A stretch of 64,000 bases of DNA, taken from the NCBI GenBank assembly GCA_017396665.1, contig JAFQLH010000005.1:1-64000 (forward strand), given 5' to 3'. This DNA comes from Oscillospiraceae bacterium. Lineage in GTDB: Bacteria > Bacillota > Clostridia > Oscillospirales > Ruminococcaceae. Each line of letters begins with the position of its first letter. Within the stretch, counting starts at the first letter, position 1. This document shows, one piece after another, positions 14,887 through 24,234 of this stretch. The position numbers were made by a program, and so were the translations under genes. The notes under the pieces are model-generated. The model made no database searches and was not told where the DNA came from. It worked only from the letters and a program-made list of their open reading frames with translations.

Positions 14887-16560
14887 TTATTTTCCTCCCT
14901 TGGTCATATTATGGAACGCACTGAGAAGTGCCTTTGTACTTGCCTTGATAACGTCGGTATGAGTACCTGCACCCCAGTACAGCACGCCGTCTTCACCTTC
15001 AAGACCGATATATGATGCGGCAACGCTTCGTGAGCCCTGTCCCTGCATACTGTGCTGTGTGAATACCTGGAGCACATACTCCTTGCCTGTATAAGCCTTG
15101 AGTGCGTTGTTTATAGCACTGAGTGAACCGTTTCCGTCGGCTTCCATCTCGGTTTCCACGCCGTCCTTCATAAAGGTAATGTTAATCTTAACATTGTCCT
15201 CATCACGGACAAAGTCGAAATCGGTAACCTTGATATCAGTTTTGATATTGAGATAATTCTCTGTGAATATTGACAGAATCTCATCCGGCTTGAGCTCCTT
15301 GTGTTCTCTGTCAGAGATATCCTTACAGGTATAGCTGAGATGCTCACGCATTTTAGCAGGCAGGCTGTAGCCAAAGGTCTGTTCGAGGAGATAACCGATA
15401 CCGCCCTTTCCTGACTGCGAGTTAACACGGATAACATCTGCATCATAGGTTCTGCCTATGTCCTTAGGGTCGATAGGAATATACGGAACGCTCCACTCGT
15501 GGAGCTTGTTCTTTGTTCTGTACTTCATACCCTTGGCGATAGCGTCCTGGTGTGAGCCGGAGAATGCGGCAAACACGAGTGCGCCTGCGTATGGGGCTCT
15601 TTCATATACGTGCATTCTTGTACATCTTTCGTAGACCTCGACGAGCTTGTTCATATCAGAGAGATTGAGCCTCGGGTCAACGCCGTGCGAATACATATTC
15701 ATCGCAAGTGTGATAATATCGACATTTCCTGTTCTCTCGCCGTTTCCGAAGAGCGTTCCCTCTACTCTGTCCGCGCCTGCGAGAAGTGCAAGCTCAGTAT
15801 CTGCAACGCCTGTACCTCTGTCGTTATGCGGGTGGAGTGACAAGGTAACGAACTCACGGTACTTGAGGTTTTCGCTCATATACTCAACCTGTGAAGCGTA
15901 AACGTGAGGAAGGCTCATTTCAACAGTTACGGGAAGGTTTATAATCACATTATTATTTTCATTTGGCTCCAACACATCGAGCACTGCGTTACAAACCTCG
16001 AGTGCATATTCAGGCTCTGTACCTGTAAATGATTCAGGAGAATACTCAAAACGGAAGTTGCCCTCATACTCTGCTGCAAGCTTCTTTACGAGCTTTGCAC
16101 CGTCGATAGCAATCTTCTTGATTTCCTCCTTGCTCTTTTTGAACACCTGTTCACGCTGAGCGACGCTTACTGAATTATAGAAGTGGATAATCGCGCTTGG
16201 TGCACCCTTGCAGGCATCGAAGGTCTTTCTGATAATATGCTCTCTGCACTGAGTGAGCACCTGCACCGTTACGTCGTCGGGAATCATATTCTTATCAATA
16301 AGTGTACGCAGAAACTCATATTCTGTTTCACTTGCTGCCGGGAAGCCGACCTCAATTTCCTTAAAGCCGACGTCAACGAGCAACTTGAAATACTCAAGCT
16401 TTTCCTCGAGGCTCATTGGAATAACGAGGCTCTGGTTTCCGTCACGCATATCTACGCTGCACCATATTGGCGGTTTTTCGATATGGTCTTTTTCAGCCCA
16501 CTTATTATACTTCTTGTCCACGGGGAAATATCCCACTCGGTACTTACTTGAATCCATCAT
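14887..16560 (-). CDS. leuA: 2-isopropylmalate synthase
   Basis: LeuA condenses acetyl-CoA with 2-oxoisovalerate, the committed step of leucine synthesis. At 557 residues it is the LeuA type 2 form. The catalytic TIM barrel shows RDGNQSL (metal/catalytic Asp), [19 protein letters not shown] and [12 protein letters not shown] (metal-binding His pair). The C-terminal regulatory domain, which binds leucine for feedback inhibition, starts near residue 430 and includes [15 protein letters not shown] and the [18 protein letters not shown] loop. The start ATG 16560 is 8 nt after GGAG. It is the first gene of leuACDB and lies behind a leucine T-box, so it has two layers of leucine control. Confidence 0.96.
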   Translation of the reverse strand: MMDSSKYRVGYFPVDKKYNKWAEKDHIEKPPIWCSVDMRDGNQSLVIPMSLEEKLEYFKLLVDVGFKEIEVGFPAASETEYEFLRTLIDKNMIPDDVTVQVLTQCREHIIRKTFDACKGAPSAIIHFYNSVSVAQREQVFKKSKEEIKKIAIDGAKLVKKLAAEYEGNFRFEYSPESFTGTEPEYALEVCNAVLDVLEPNENNNVIINLPVTVEMSLPHVYASQVEYMSENLKYREFVTLSLHPHNDRGTGVADTELALLAGADRVEGTLFGNGERTGNVDIITLAMNMYSHGVDPRLNLSDMNKLVEVYERCTRMHVYERAPYAGALVFAAFSGSHQDAIAKGMKYRTKNKLHEWSVPYIPIDPKDIGRTYDADVIRVNSQSGKGGIGYLLEQTFGYSLPAKMREHLSYTCKDISDREHKELKPDEILSIFTENYLNIKTDIKVTDFDFVRDEDNVKINITFMKDGVETEMEADGNGSLSAINNALKAYTGKEYVLQVFTQHSMQGQGSRSVAASYIGLEGEDGVLYWGAGTHTDVIKASTKALLSAFHNMTKGGK

Positions 16561-16624
16561 AGCTTTTACTCCTTTTCTGCTGCCGTTTTTACGTGTTGTA
16601 AATTGGAGCGGTCGGACACTTTAT

Positions 16625-16915
16625 AAAACAAAAACCGCCCCAAAGCCTTTTGCTTTGAGACGGGTGTTAATCAATTCTACCACTCGCGGTACCACTCAAA
16701 TTGCGGATATATAAACCCGCCACTCTTCGAAGTCTGACAACCTCTATGCACTAACGTAGCATTCACGGGAACACCTACCGGGCACTTATGCCTTTGAGCT
16801 TCCGGCTCAGAAGTGAGAGGACAAGCATATATAGTATGCTGATTTTCACCGCACATCAGCTCTCTGGAATACTTTTCTGAATGCCCATTCTTCGTCATTG
16901 CCTTTACTGCTATTC
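16625..16915 (-). promoter_or_regulatory. T-box leader, leucine-specific
   Basis: Minus-strand leader with an AGAGAGCTGATG stem I start, specifier CTC (16817-16815, in CCTCTCACTTCTGAG), the T-box core GAGTGGTACCGCG (16697-16685) and a strong terminator stem at about 16635-16660 followed by TTTTTGTTTT. UGGU pairs with ACCA, matching discriminator A of tRNA-Leu. It controls leuACDB. Confidence 0.92.
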
Positions 16916-16929
16916 ATTTTTACAGGTAA

Positions 16930-16959
16930 ATTTTATCACGCAAAAAGCATTATTGTCAA
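16930..16959 (-). promoter_or_regulatory. Promoter of the leu operon leader
   Basis: Minus-strand TTGACA (16959-16954), 18 nt, TAAAAT (16935-16930). Confidence 0.75.
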
Positions 16960-17007
16960 TGCTCGCACTTATTTGTTTACAAAATGTTCACAAAAGCTCA
17001 TTTGCTA

Positions 17008-17036
17008 TTGCAAACCACTATGAAATGTAGTATAAT
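17008..17036 (+). promoter_or_regulatory. Promoter of the O-antigen-ligase-like gene
   Basis: TTGCAA (17008-17013), 17 nt, TATAAT (17031-17036), 37 nt upstream of ATG 17074. It rules out earlier in-frame start codons. Confidence 0.8.
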
Positions 17037-17073
17037 GAAACCTGATAAATATATTCTACTCAGGAGAAAATCT

Positions 17074-18405
17074 ATGAACTCATTTTCCAAGGTTATGAAA
17101 AGCCGCACTCTCAAAGAGGCTATAATCAACATTCCTGACAGCTTTTTTGAATTCTTCGGAATATGCTTTTCGATGATATTTATACTTAATCCTGTTCTGT
17201 ACTTTTTCAGAATTAACTTTCACCCGCTCATACCTGCATTTTTCAGGACACTCAATCCTATTGTTGCATATATGGGGCTTGTGCTTCTTGCGTTATACAC
17301 GGCAAAATACATTTTCACGCACGAGGGCGAGTCTTTAAAAAAGCTTTTAAACAGGCACTGGGCTATTGCACTGTTCGGAGTATTTGCGATACTGATGATT
17401 GTGAGCACTCTGATAAACGGTCCGTCCGAGAGGCTTATTTTCGGCTATCACTATCGTGGTGAGGGACTTGTAGGTTATTTCAGCTACCTTTCATACTTTC
17501 TTCTTATGGCTATAAGCCGTAACGAAAAGCACAAGAAAATTTGGATTGTAACGCTTCTTGTAAGCTCGCTGTTCCCTGTTCTTCATACGATAATCGGGCA
17601 CTACGCATACGGTGAAAAGATGCAGGAATTTGTCTTCCACCAGTACAACCATTTCGGCTATTATCTTATGATAATCTGTGCTATATGCTCGGTGCTTATA
17701 GTGCTTAATAAAAAGCTGTGGGTTAAGCTTTGCAGCGGAGTACTGTTCTGTCTTTCCTTCCTTGCACTTTTGTCAAACGACACCTACGGCTGTCATCTTG
17801 CTGTATATGTGGGAGTGATTGCGGTATGCATAATCTGCTCGATTGCAAAGGGGAAATTCAAGGCTGTAACACTTATACCGATTGGACTTGTTGCAATGAC
17901 TTTAGCATTCGGCTGTCTTACCTCTGATTTTATACACGAACGATTCAAGACAAACAATCTTCAGTTTGTAAACGACACCGATGCTCTTTTAAACGGAAAA
18001 GAGGATGCTGAGAATTCAACGGGTGTTGCGAGAATTATCCTTTGGGAAAACGGCTTTAGATACCTTGCTGAGTCACCGTTTATAGGTCAGGGTGCTGATG
18101 CTACTGCAGAGAGGCTCAAGGAAGCGACAAACGACAACGACCGTTGTCACTGCGAATATTTAAACTACGCTATGTGCTATGGCGTTCCTGCGGCATTCTT
18201 CTACATTGCGGCAATTGTGGCGATATACCTGCGAGGACTCAAGTATAAAAGCAGGCTCACAGAAATACAGCTTACAGGACTTTGTGCGGCACTTTTCTAT
18301 CTTGCTTCGGCGGTAATAGGAAACTCTATGTACTACACCGCACCGTACTTATTTATACTTCTTGGAATGGGCTACTACAAGTCCCCTTCCCCTGAGGCAG
18401 AATAA
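17074..18405 (+). CDS. O-antigen ligase/polymerase-like membrane protein (Wzy_C family)
   Basis: A 443-residue protein with about ten hydrophobic spans. Start ATG 17074 follows AGGAG by about 8 nt. The segment GVARIILWENGFRYLAESPFIGQGADA matches the pattern of the Wzy_C domain (R..LW..G...F...P..G.G), with a large external loop before it. Such proteins ligate or polymerise lipid-linked glycans outside the membrane: O-antigen ligase, teichuronic acid and capsule polymerases. In a Gram-positive cell a surface polysaccharide or glycoprotein glycan role is likely. It stands alone, with no glycan cluster beside it, and shares a terminator with the convergent HAD gene. Confidence 0.8.
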   Translation: MNSFSKVMKSRTLKEAIINIPDSFFEFFGICFSMIFILNPVLYFFRINFHPLIPAFFRTLNPIVAYMGLVLLALYTAKYIFTHEGESLKKLLNRHWAIALFGVFAILMIVSTLINGPSERLIFGYHYRGEGLVGYFSYLSYFLLMAISRNEKHKKIWIVTLLVSSLFPVLHTIIGHYAYGEKMQEFVFHQYNHFGYYLMIICAICSVLIVLNKKLWVKLCSGVLFCLSFLALLSNDTYGCHLAVYVGVIAVCIICSIAKGKFKAVTLIPIGLVAMTLAFGCLTSDFIHERFKTNNLQFVNDTDALLNGKEDAENSTGVARIILWENGFRYLAESPFIGQGADATAERLKEATNDNDRCHCEYLNYAMCYGVPAAFFYIAAIVAIYLRGLKYKSRLTEIQLTGLCAALFYLASAVIGNSMYYTAPYLFILLGMGYYKSPSPEAE

Positions 18406-18411
18406 CAAATA

Positions 18412-18450
18412 CCCCTTGTACTGCGTTTTGCGGCACAAGGGGATATTTTA
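18412..18450. terminator. Bidirectional terminator
   Basis: CCCCTTGT..ACAAGGGG stem with additional inner GC pairing and A/T-rich flanks on both strands, between two convergent genes. Confidence 0.75.
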
Positions 18451-19101
18451 TACTATTTCGCTATACGACTTGAAGGAAAAGTCGGAGAGTCCTGCAAGCT
18501 CGTCCCATTCGGGTTTTGTATACGGATTCAAAAACGCACAGACCTTCATTCCGCCCTCTCCTGCGGCTTTTACGCCGGGGATAATGTCCTCAAACACAAC
18601 GCAATCGCAGGGCTTCACGCCAAGTCTTTGTGCGGCGAGGAGGTAGACATCGGGAAAGCCCTTTCCTCTTTCGGTTTCCTCAGTGCAGGCAAACGCATCA
18701 AACAGCTCATATATTCCGTTATTCTTAAGTGCGGGGATATAAAGCCTTGGTGATGCGGCGGTTGCGAGGGCAAGCTTTCTGCCGCTTTCTTTGATTTTAA
18801 GAAGCAGCTCCTTTGCACCGTTAAAGAGTCCGATAAAGTTTGCATACTGCTCCTCGATGAGAGTAAACCACTCGTCTATTATCTTATCGGGGTCTTCGTT
18901 GAGGGAAAACCTTTTTATTGTATAGTCAGCAGCTTCCTTGAAGGACATTGTTGAAACGCTCCTGCAATAATCGGGGAGCATTTCGATGCCTCGTCTTCTG
19001 AAAAACTCCTCGTCTACTCTTCCCCACGCATTGTGAGAGTCGAGAATTGTATTATCCATATCAAAAATAACTGCCTTAGAATCCTCGATAAGCTTTATCA
19101 T
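18448..19101 (-). CDS. HAD-superfamily hydrolase, beta-phosphoglucomutase-like subfamily
   Basis: A 217-residue cytoplasmic phosphatase-like protein. Motif I is VIFDMDNTILDSH with nucleophile Asp14 and acid Asp16. A helical cap follows (about 20-90). Motif II is ALATAASP; the GKGFPDVYLLAAQRLGV segment holds the motif III lysine region and CVVFEDIIPGVKAA is motif IV. The order and PDVYLLA signature fit the sugar-phosphate phosphatase/phosphoglucomutase subfamily. The substrate cannot be named. It starts 18 nt after the YitT gene ends, so the two are probably cotranscribed. Confidence 0.88.
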   Translation of the reverse strand: MIKLIEDSKAVIFDMDNTILDSHNAWGRVDEEFFRRRGIEMLPDYCRSVSTMSFKEAADYTIKRFSLNEDPDKIIDEWFTLIEEQYANFIGLFNGAKELLLKIKESGRKLALATAASPRLYIPALKNNGIYELFDAFACTEETERGKGFPDVYLLAAQRLGVKPCDCVVFEDIIPGVKAAGEGGMKVCAFLNPYTKPEWDELAGLSDFSFKSYSEIV

Positions 19102-19119
19102 TATGTCTTTCCTCCGTTG

Positions 19120-19971
19120 TCAAATCTCCTGTATATCAATTGCCTTGAAGCCCTCGCCGTATATTGAATCGGCTGATGCGACCATTACAAATGCTGTTTT
19201 GTCAGCCTCACACACAAGCTCTTTTGCTTTATAGAAACTCTGATTTCTCACTGCACATATAAGCACAGACCTTTTTTCACCCGTATAACCGCCCCTTGCG
19301 TCTATAATACTGACACCTGCGCCGAGCTTTTCTGTGAGTGCCTCAGTTATTTTCCTGCCGTCTGACGTAACGATAATAAGCAGCTTTGACTCATCCATTC
19401 CGTACAGCACAAAGTTCATAACAGTGGCACTTGAGGCAATTGCTATAACCGAATACACCACGAGCTCCCAGTTGCCTAAAACTACACCTGACAGCAGGGC
19501 TATTGCACCGTCGGTTACAAGGAACACGTTGCCCGTTTTGATATGCGGTATTTTTTCCTTAATAAGCCTTACGACGATATCTATTCCGCCTGTTGTTGCT
19601 CTGCATCTGAAGATTATTCCGACGCCGAGCCCGACGAGTCCTCCGCCTGCGAGCGAGGCTATCATCATATCATCTGTAACAGGTCTTAGGGTAGCTATTA
19701 TATCTATCGCACAGCTTGAAAGCAAGAGTGCTGTGAGTGTTGCAAAAAAGAAGCTTTTGCCGAATTTTCTTACTGCGACAGCAAGAAGCGGCAGGTTCAT
19801 AATCAGTATAAGAGAACCGACATTTTTCCTAAAAAGTCTTCCCAGCACGATTGCGACTCCTGTAACACCGCCGGGTACAATTCCGACGGGGCTTATAAAC
19901 AGGCTGACACCTGCACCCATTATTACACTTCCCAGTGCAATCCAAAGCAGTTTTATAAAGCCTTTCTTCAC
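19120..19971 (-). CDS. YitT family membrane protein (DUF161 + DUF2179)
   Basis: A 283-residue integral membrane protein. Five to six spans fill residues 8-190; one is followed by RCRATTGGIDIVVRLI, a family hallmark. The cytoplasmic C-terminal DUF2179 domain contains LLIIVTSDGRKITEAL and GVSIIDARGGYTGEKRSVL. YitT proteins are widespread in Firmicutes and possibly transporters, but their substrate is not settled. It starts at GTG 19971, 7 nt after AGGGGA, and is 57 nt downstream of the DUF1846 gene, with the HAD gene following. Confidence 0.9.
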   Translation of the reverse strand: MKKGFIKLLWIALGSVIMGAGVSLFISPVGIVPGGVTGVAIVLGRLFRKNVGSLILIMNLPLLAVAVRKFGKSFFFATLTALLLSSCAIDIIATLRPVTDDMMIASLAGGGLVGLGVGIIFRCRATTGGIDIVVRLIKEKIPHIKTGNVFLVTDGAIALLSGVVLGNWELVVYSVIAIASSATVMNFVLYGMDESKLLIIVTSDGRKITEALTEKLGAGVSIIDARGGYTGEKRSVLICAVRNQSFYKAKELVCEADKTAFVMVASADSIYGEGFKAIDIQEI

Positions 19972-20028
19972 GATACTTCCCCTTTGTTTTCAGGTAGTAT
20001 GTGCAGAAAGGCTTAGTTTATAATATAT

Positions 20029-21513
20029 TTAGCTCTGATAGAACTTATTTTCCTGGAACTTAGGCTCACAGGTAAGGTTTATGCCAAGACGCTTGAACAC
20101 CTTTTCATCGATATTTGAAAGGATAACCGTTGAATGAACCTGACAGCCGTAGAGCTTTGGAAGCTGGTCGAGGGCAAGCTGAACGGTAGGGTTAGTAACC
20201 GCACAGATTGAAAGTGCGATAAGCACCTCGTCGGTATGCAGTCTTGGGTTCATATTTCCGAGATGTCTAATCTTGAGCTCCTGGATAGGCTCGATTACGC
20301 TTGGTGAAATAAGCAGCTCCTTATCGTCTATACCTGCAAGCGTTTTGAGTGCGTTAAGAAGCATTGCAGAAGAAGCACCGAGAAGCTCAGAGGTTTTTCC
20401 TGTTACTATTGTGCCGTCACTGAGCTCCATAGCTGCTGCGGTATCTCCTGTTTCCTCAGCCTTTTTAAGAGCGACAGCGATTGTTCTTCTCTGGCTTGCC
20501 TTTATACCGACCTGATTCATCAGAAGCTCAACCTTATAGATTTCCTCCTTTGAGCCTCTGCCGAGTCTTTCGTTACAAAGTGCCTCATAGTATCTTCTGA
20601 TAATTTCCTGCTGGGCGGCTTCTCTTACGATTTCGTCGTCAATGATACAGTTTCCTGCCATATTAACGCCCATATCGGTAGGTGACTTATATGGTGACTC
20701 GCCGAGTATTCTCTCAAAGGTTGCGTTAAGAAGCGGGAACACTTCAACGTCACGGTTATAGTTTACAGTTGTTTCGCCGTAAGCTTCGAGGTGGAACGGG
20801 TCTATCATATTAACGTCATTAAGGTCTGCTGTTGCAGCTTCATAGGCGATATTAACGGGATGCTTGAGCGGAATATTCCATATAGGGAAGGTTTCAAACT
20901 TTGCATAGCCTGCGGAAGTGCCTCTTAGATGCTCATGGTAGAGCTGTGAGAGGCAGGTAGCCATTTTTCCGCTTCCGGGTCCGGGAGCGGTTACAACGAC
21001 GAGCTGTCTTGAGGTTTCGATATAGTCGTTCTTTCCGTAGCCCTCGTCGCTCAGGATTGTGAGCAGGTCTGACGGATAGCCCTGAATTTTATAATGCTTA
21101 TAGGTTTTGATACCGAGGCCTTCGAGTCTTTTCTGGAACTTATCGGCAGCCGTCTGTCCTTCATACTGGGCAAGCACGACGCTTCCGACATACAGACCGA
21201 TTTTCTTGAAAAGACCGACAAGTCTTAAAACGTCTACATCATAGGTGATACCGAGGTCGCCTCTGATTTTATTCTTTTCGATATCCGCAGAATTTATAAC
21301 GATAACAATTTCAGCCTCTTCCTTGAGCTGGAGAAGCATCTGGAGCTTACTGTCAGGCTTGAAGCCGGGCAGCACTCTTGAAGCGTGGAAATCGTCAAAC
21401 AGCTTTCCGCCGAATTCGAGATACAGCTTTCCTCCGAATTTTTCAATTCTCTCTCTGATATGCTCCGACTGGAGCTTCAGATACTTATCGTTATCAAAAC
21501 CTATTCTGCTCAT
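20029..21513 (-). CDS. DUF1846 family protein
   Basis: A 494-residue cytoplasmic protein that matches the DUF1846 family over its full length (starts RIGFDNDKYLKLQSEHIRER). It contains a glycine-rich loop VVVTAPGPGSGKMATCL near residue 173 resembling a P-loop, and the TDMGVNMAGNCIIDDEIVREA segment. Structures of family members suggest nucleotide binding, but no function is established. Start ATG 21513 sits after GGAGG. Its promoter overlaps the terminator of the upstream AraC-type gene. It may be cotranscribed with YitT. Confidence 0.92.
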   Translation of the reverse strand: MSRIGFDNDKYLKLQSEHIRERIEKFGGKLYLEFGGKLFDDFHASRVLPGFKPDSKLQMLLQLKEEAEIVIVINSADIEKNKIRGDLGITYDVDVLRLVGLFKKIGLYVGSVVLAQYEGQTAADKFQKRLEGLGIKTYKHYKIQGYPSDLLTILSDEGYGKNDYIETSRQLVVVTAPGPGSGKMATCLSQLYHEHLRGTSAGYAKFETFPIWNIPLKHPVNIAYEAATADLNDVNMIDPFHLEAYGETTVNYNRDVEVFPLLNATFERILGESPYKSPTDMGVNMAGNCIIDDEIVREAAQQEIIRRYYEALCNERLGRGSKEEIYKVELLMNQVGIKASQRRTIAVALKKAEETGDTAAAMELSDGTIVTGKTSELLGASSAMLLNALKTLAGIDDKELLISPSVIEPIQELKIRHLGNMNPRLHTDEVLIALSICAVTNPTVQLALDQLPKLYGCQVHSTVILSNIDEKVFKRLGINLTCEPKFQENKFYQS

Positions 21514-21611
21514 CGTAGACCTCCCCGTTCTGCTGAGTATTCCTGCAGGACGTTTTCTATAAATTACGGCTTACTGCATCAAAGCAACCGCCGTTGCACA
21601 TTCCGGAAAAT

Positions 21612-21640
21612 ATTATACCACAAAAAAAGACAGCTTTCAA
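21612..21640 (-). promoter_or_regulatory. Promoter of the DUF1846 gene, overlapping a terminator
   Basis: Minus-strand TTGAAA (21640-21635), 17 nt, TATAAT (21617-21612). The -35 box lies in the loop of the upstream gene's terminator hairpin, and the T run falls in the spacer. Confidence 0.75.
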
Positions 21641-21655
21641 GTAGATAGCTGTCAT
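21620..21655 (-). terminator. Terminator of the AraC-family gene
   Basis: Stem GACAGCT (21629-21635) with AGCTGTC (21647-21653), followed on the minus strand by TTTTTTT. Confidence 0.75.
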
Positions 21656-21671
21656 TTTTATTTAAAATATA

Positions 21672-22517
21672 TCATATATCCTTTACAGATTCCCTGTACT
21701 TTTTCGGGGTTATGCCACACTGCTTTTTAAAGATTCTTATAAGGTGGCTGCAATCGGAAAAGCCGAGCTCCTGGCTGATAAAGCTTATATCGTAATCGGT
21801 TGTCATAAGCAGGGACTTTGCTCTTTCTACTCTTACCCTTTCGATATACTCCTTGCAGGAAACCCCGTTTGAAGCTTTGAAGCATCTTGCAAAATGCGAA
21901 TAGCTCATATCACACATTTTTGCGAGTGTTTCCACTCTGAGCGGTTCGTCGAAGTGCTTATCTATATAATCGCTGACCTTTTCGAGCGTAAGCTTTTCAT
22001 CAAGCACACGGCTGACAGAATCGAACAGGCCTGTTCTTCTCCACATTCTGATTATCTGCACTACAAGCTTTGCAAAGGTAGCTTCGAGAGAAACATACGA
22101 GCCCCACTCGTCGCTGCTTCCTTCACGCAGGCAGTCCTTGAACATCTTCAGAAGCTCAGGTTCACGGAAGGAACGTATAACGAGTCTTTCGCTATGCTTT
22201 TCATTTGCATAGGAGAGCATTGTTTCAAACGCCTCGAAAAGCTCCTTGGCGGCTGAAGCCTTATCAAAATCGGCAATAACCGATATAAAATCCGACTTAC
22301 TTTCGACCTTTGATATTGTATGCACGACGCCCGGGCATATTGCCATAACGTCTCCCTCGTGGAGCACATACGGTCTTTGCGGGAGGCTGACCTTCACGGC
22401 ACCTGACGACACGCACAGAAGCTCACAGTCATAGTGCTTATGCGGTCTTGAATAATATCTTGAAGAAAGTCCTGATGAGTCAGCAACTTCGATATAGCCT
22501 ATCATATTCTTGCCCAC
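21672..22517 (-). CDS. AraC-family transcriptional regulator with cupin domain
   Basis: A protein of about 281 residues. The N-terminal cupin-like sensor domain contains RPHKHYDCELLCVSSG and LHEGDVMAICPGVVHT, typical of sugar-responsive AraC proteins. The C-terminal pair of helix-turn-helix motifs (about 180-280) includes LAKMCDMSYSHFARCFK and ISQELGFSDCSHLIRIFK and ends GITPKKYRE, the AraC consensus. I chose GTG 22517, 9 nt after GGAG; a GTG at 22523 is too close and ATG 22505 is an alternative. In Firmicutes such proteins often control carbohydrate genes. None is adjacent: a lipoprotein lies upstream and DUF1846 downstream, so its target is unknown. Confidence 0.9.
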   Translation of the reverse strand: MGKNMIGYIEVADSSGLSSRYYSRPHKHYDCELLCVSSGAVKVSLPQRPYVLHEGDVMAICPGVVHTISKVESKSDFISVIADFDKASAAKELFEAFETMLSYANEKHSERLVIRSFREPELLKMFKDCLREGSSDEWGSYVSLEATFAKLVVQIIRMWRRTGLFDSVSRVLDEKLTLEKVSDYIDKHFDEPLRVETLAKMCDMSYSHFARCFKASNGVSCKEYIERVRVERAKSLLMTTDYDISFISQELGFSDCSHLIRIFKKQCGITPKKYRESVKDI

Positions 22518-22551
22518 ACGCACTCTCTCCTTTTATCTTACTCAGTCGGTA

Positions 22552-23250
22552 TTACATAATCGGGTTGTCTATCGGACCGACCTCTTCTGACGGGATAAGC
22601 GTTATTCTGTAATTGACGCTATACTCGTCGCCGTTATCATACTCGCCTGTTGCGGTCTGCACAAAATGAGTAATAACCTCATTGGTATCATAATAATACT
22701 CAACCTTGAAGCTATCGAGCTTTCCTTCTTCCATGCCCATCTTAGCTTCCTTTGCGTCATAGACATAGGTAATAACGCCTGAGCCGTCCTCGTTCTCCTT
22801 AAGCTCGGCAGTTTCTACACCTTCCTCGGAAAAATAGAACACTGCGTCTGTTGTTTCGCCGTGGACAGAGAACTCCTTGTCATAGAAGATTACTCTCTCG
22901 TCCGTTTTCGGGAGCAGCGAGCCTACGCCGTCTTCCTCGACATAGAGGTTATAGCCTGTGCTATACTCCTTATACACTCCGTCGTCTGTTGCTTTTTCGG
23001 AATAGTAGGTAAGCATACCGACCTCATCATACCAATAGATAAACTTCTCTTCGAGTTTATCATTGCTGATATCCCAGACCTCTATGCCGCCGCTGTTCTG
23101 TTTATTATAAGAGTTCATCGCCTTTCTGACGATTTCCTCACCCGGCAAATCCTTATCCTCTTTTGCCTTGAACGGATTTGCGCACGCTGAAAGAGACGTT
23201 ACTGCTATTACAGATGAGAGCAGTGCCGCCAGAATAGTTTTTGTTTTCAT
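22552..23250 (-). CDS. Predicted lipoprotein, function unknown
   Basis: A 232-residue lipoprotein: signal MKTKTILAALLSSVIAVTSL with lipobox SLSAC (lipid Cys23). The mature domain is rich in Tyr, Glu and Asp with repeated short beta-like segments (FIYWYDEVGMLTYY, DAVFYFSEEGVE, SFKVEYYYDTNE), somewhat like MucB/LolA-type open barrels. That likeness is impressionistic. It is 28-34 nt upstream of the AraC-type gene and on the same strand, so the two may be linked; it could act as a partner sensing an envelope signal, but nothing in the sequence proves it. Confidence 0.8.
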   Translation of the reverse strand: MKTKTILAALLSSVIAVTSLSACANPFKAKEDKDLPGEEIVRKAMNSYNKQNSGGIEVWDISNDKLEEKFIYWYDEVGMLTYYSEKATDDGVYKEYSTGYNLYVEEDGVGSLLPKTDERVIFYDKEFSVHGETTDAVFYFSEEGVETAELKENEDGSGVITYVYDAKEAKMGMEEGKLDSFKVEYYYDTNEVITHFVQTATGEYDNGDEYSVNYRITLIPSEEVGPIDNPIM

Positions 23251-23280
23251 TGCCTTAAAATTTTCCTCTCATACAGAGCC

Positions 23281-23553
23281 TTAGCCTCTGCCGTTGACCT
23301 TTGAATTTACTATAAGCATTATTGCCACACAGAATATCTGAGCGACAGTTACCTTAAGTTTCATGCCGATTGTGAAGGTAAGCACGCTAAGGTCGACAGT
23401 AACGCTGTCAAAGCCGATTGACTGTCCCCATGCGAGCCAGTCGACATATGCTTTTCCGTCACAGATTGACGAAATAAATCCGCCGAGCACTATACCTGCC
23501 AGAATGAAAAATATAAACGCAAAGGTGTGTTTGAAATCTCTTGCTGCTGCCAT
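23281..23553 (-). CDS. DUF4321 family small membrane protein
   Basis: A 90-residue protein with two hydrophobic segments (about 9-30 and 62-82). The fold order and conserved GGFISS..G..Y.DWL pattern match the DUF4321 family, which is common in Clostridia and has no known function. It sits 30 nt upstream of the lipoprotein gene on the same strand and about 100 nt downstream of the S1-domain gene. Confidence 0.8.
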   Translation of the reverse strand: MAAARDFKHTFAFIFFILAGIVLGGFISSICDGKAYVDWLAWGQSIGFDSVTVDLSVLTFTIGMKLKVTVAQIFCVAIMLIVNSKVNGRG

Positions 23554-23653
23554 AATTCTTTTCCTTTCCTGTTCCCCTTATTTTATCACACTTATACAAC
23601 TAAAGGTGCATAAGCCTAAGCTCATAGCCTACGCTGTGCACCCCCGTTTTTCA

Positions 23654-24175
23654 TTATTTCCTGTGAGAATTGCTTCTCCTGTTGCCTTCCTTCAATCTTT
23701 TCATATCGGAAAGCTTTTCGTCGCTTGATGCCTTGAACTTACTGAGCATATCCTCAAATGACTGATTACCGCTCTCGGTAAGCGTTGAACGTGTCGGAGT
23801 AAACACAGGCGGCTGCTTTGACATATCCTGTCCTGCTGCATCTGCCTGCGGTCTTTTCTTTGGTGCAAAGCTACCGCTTTTCTTAAAGCCGTCGCCCTGT
23901 CTCTGAGGTCTTCTCTGAGTCTGTCCTTCAGGAGCCTGAGCTCTCTTGATAGACATACTTACCTTGCCCTCTTCAGAAACAGAAAGCACCTTAACCTTAA
24001 CTGTCTGTCCTTCCTGGAGGTGGTCCTTAATCTCATTGACAAATGTCGATGCGACCTCTGAGATATGTACCATTCCCGTTTGTTTCTTACCGTCAACTAC
24101 GACATCAACAAACGCGCCAAACTTTGTGATACCTGTGACCTTACCCTCATAAACTTTTCCGACCTCAAGCTGCAT
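23654..24175 (-). CDS. S1 RNA-binding domain protein with disordered tail
   Basis: Residues 1-75 form one S1 domain: LEVGKVYEGKVTGITKFGAFVDV, then GMVHISEVA and VKVKVLSVSEEGKVSMSIKRA. The rest (about 100 residues) is low-complexity, rich in Gln, Arg, Lys, Pro and Ser, and ends in a basic tail. Related single-S1 proteins (YabR in Bacillus) lie beside divIC in the yabP-yabQ-divIC-yabR order, and the same order is kept here. The S1 domain implies RNA or ribosome binding in the cytoplasm. A short gap with a probable ribosome site (AGAGAGG) precedes the ATG. Confidence 0.92.
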   Translation of the reverse strand: MQLEVGKVYEGKVTGITKFGAFVDVVVDGKKQTGMVHISEVASTFVNEIKDHLQEGQTVKVKVLSVSEEGKVSMSIKRAQAPEGQTQRRPQRQGDGFKKSGSFAPKKRPQADAAGQDMSKQPPVFTPTRSTLTESGNQSFEDMLSKFKASSDEKLSDMKRLKEGNRRSNSHRK

Positions 24176-24234
24176 TGGTGTAAAAACCTCTCTCTTTTCC
24201 TATAATTATTTCTGCAAGGGCTTAAAGCCCTGCT

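Noticed and set aside
16677..16898. 73-codon minus-strand frame ahead of leuA
   Set aside because: It coincides with the leucine T-box leader (stem I, specifier, antiterminator), not a gene.
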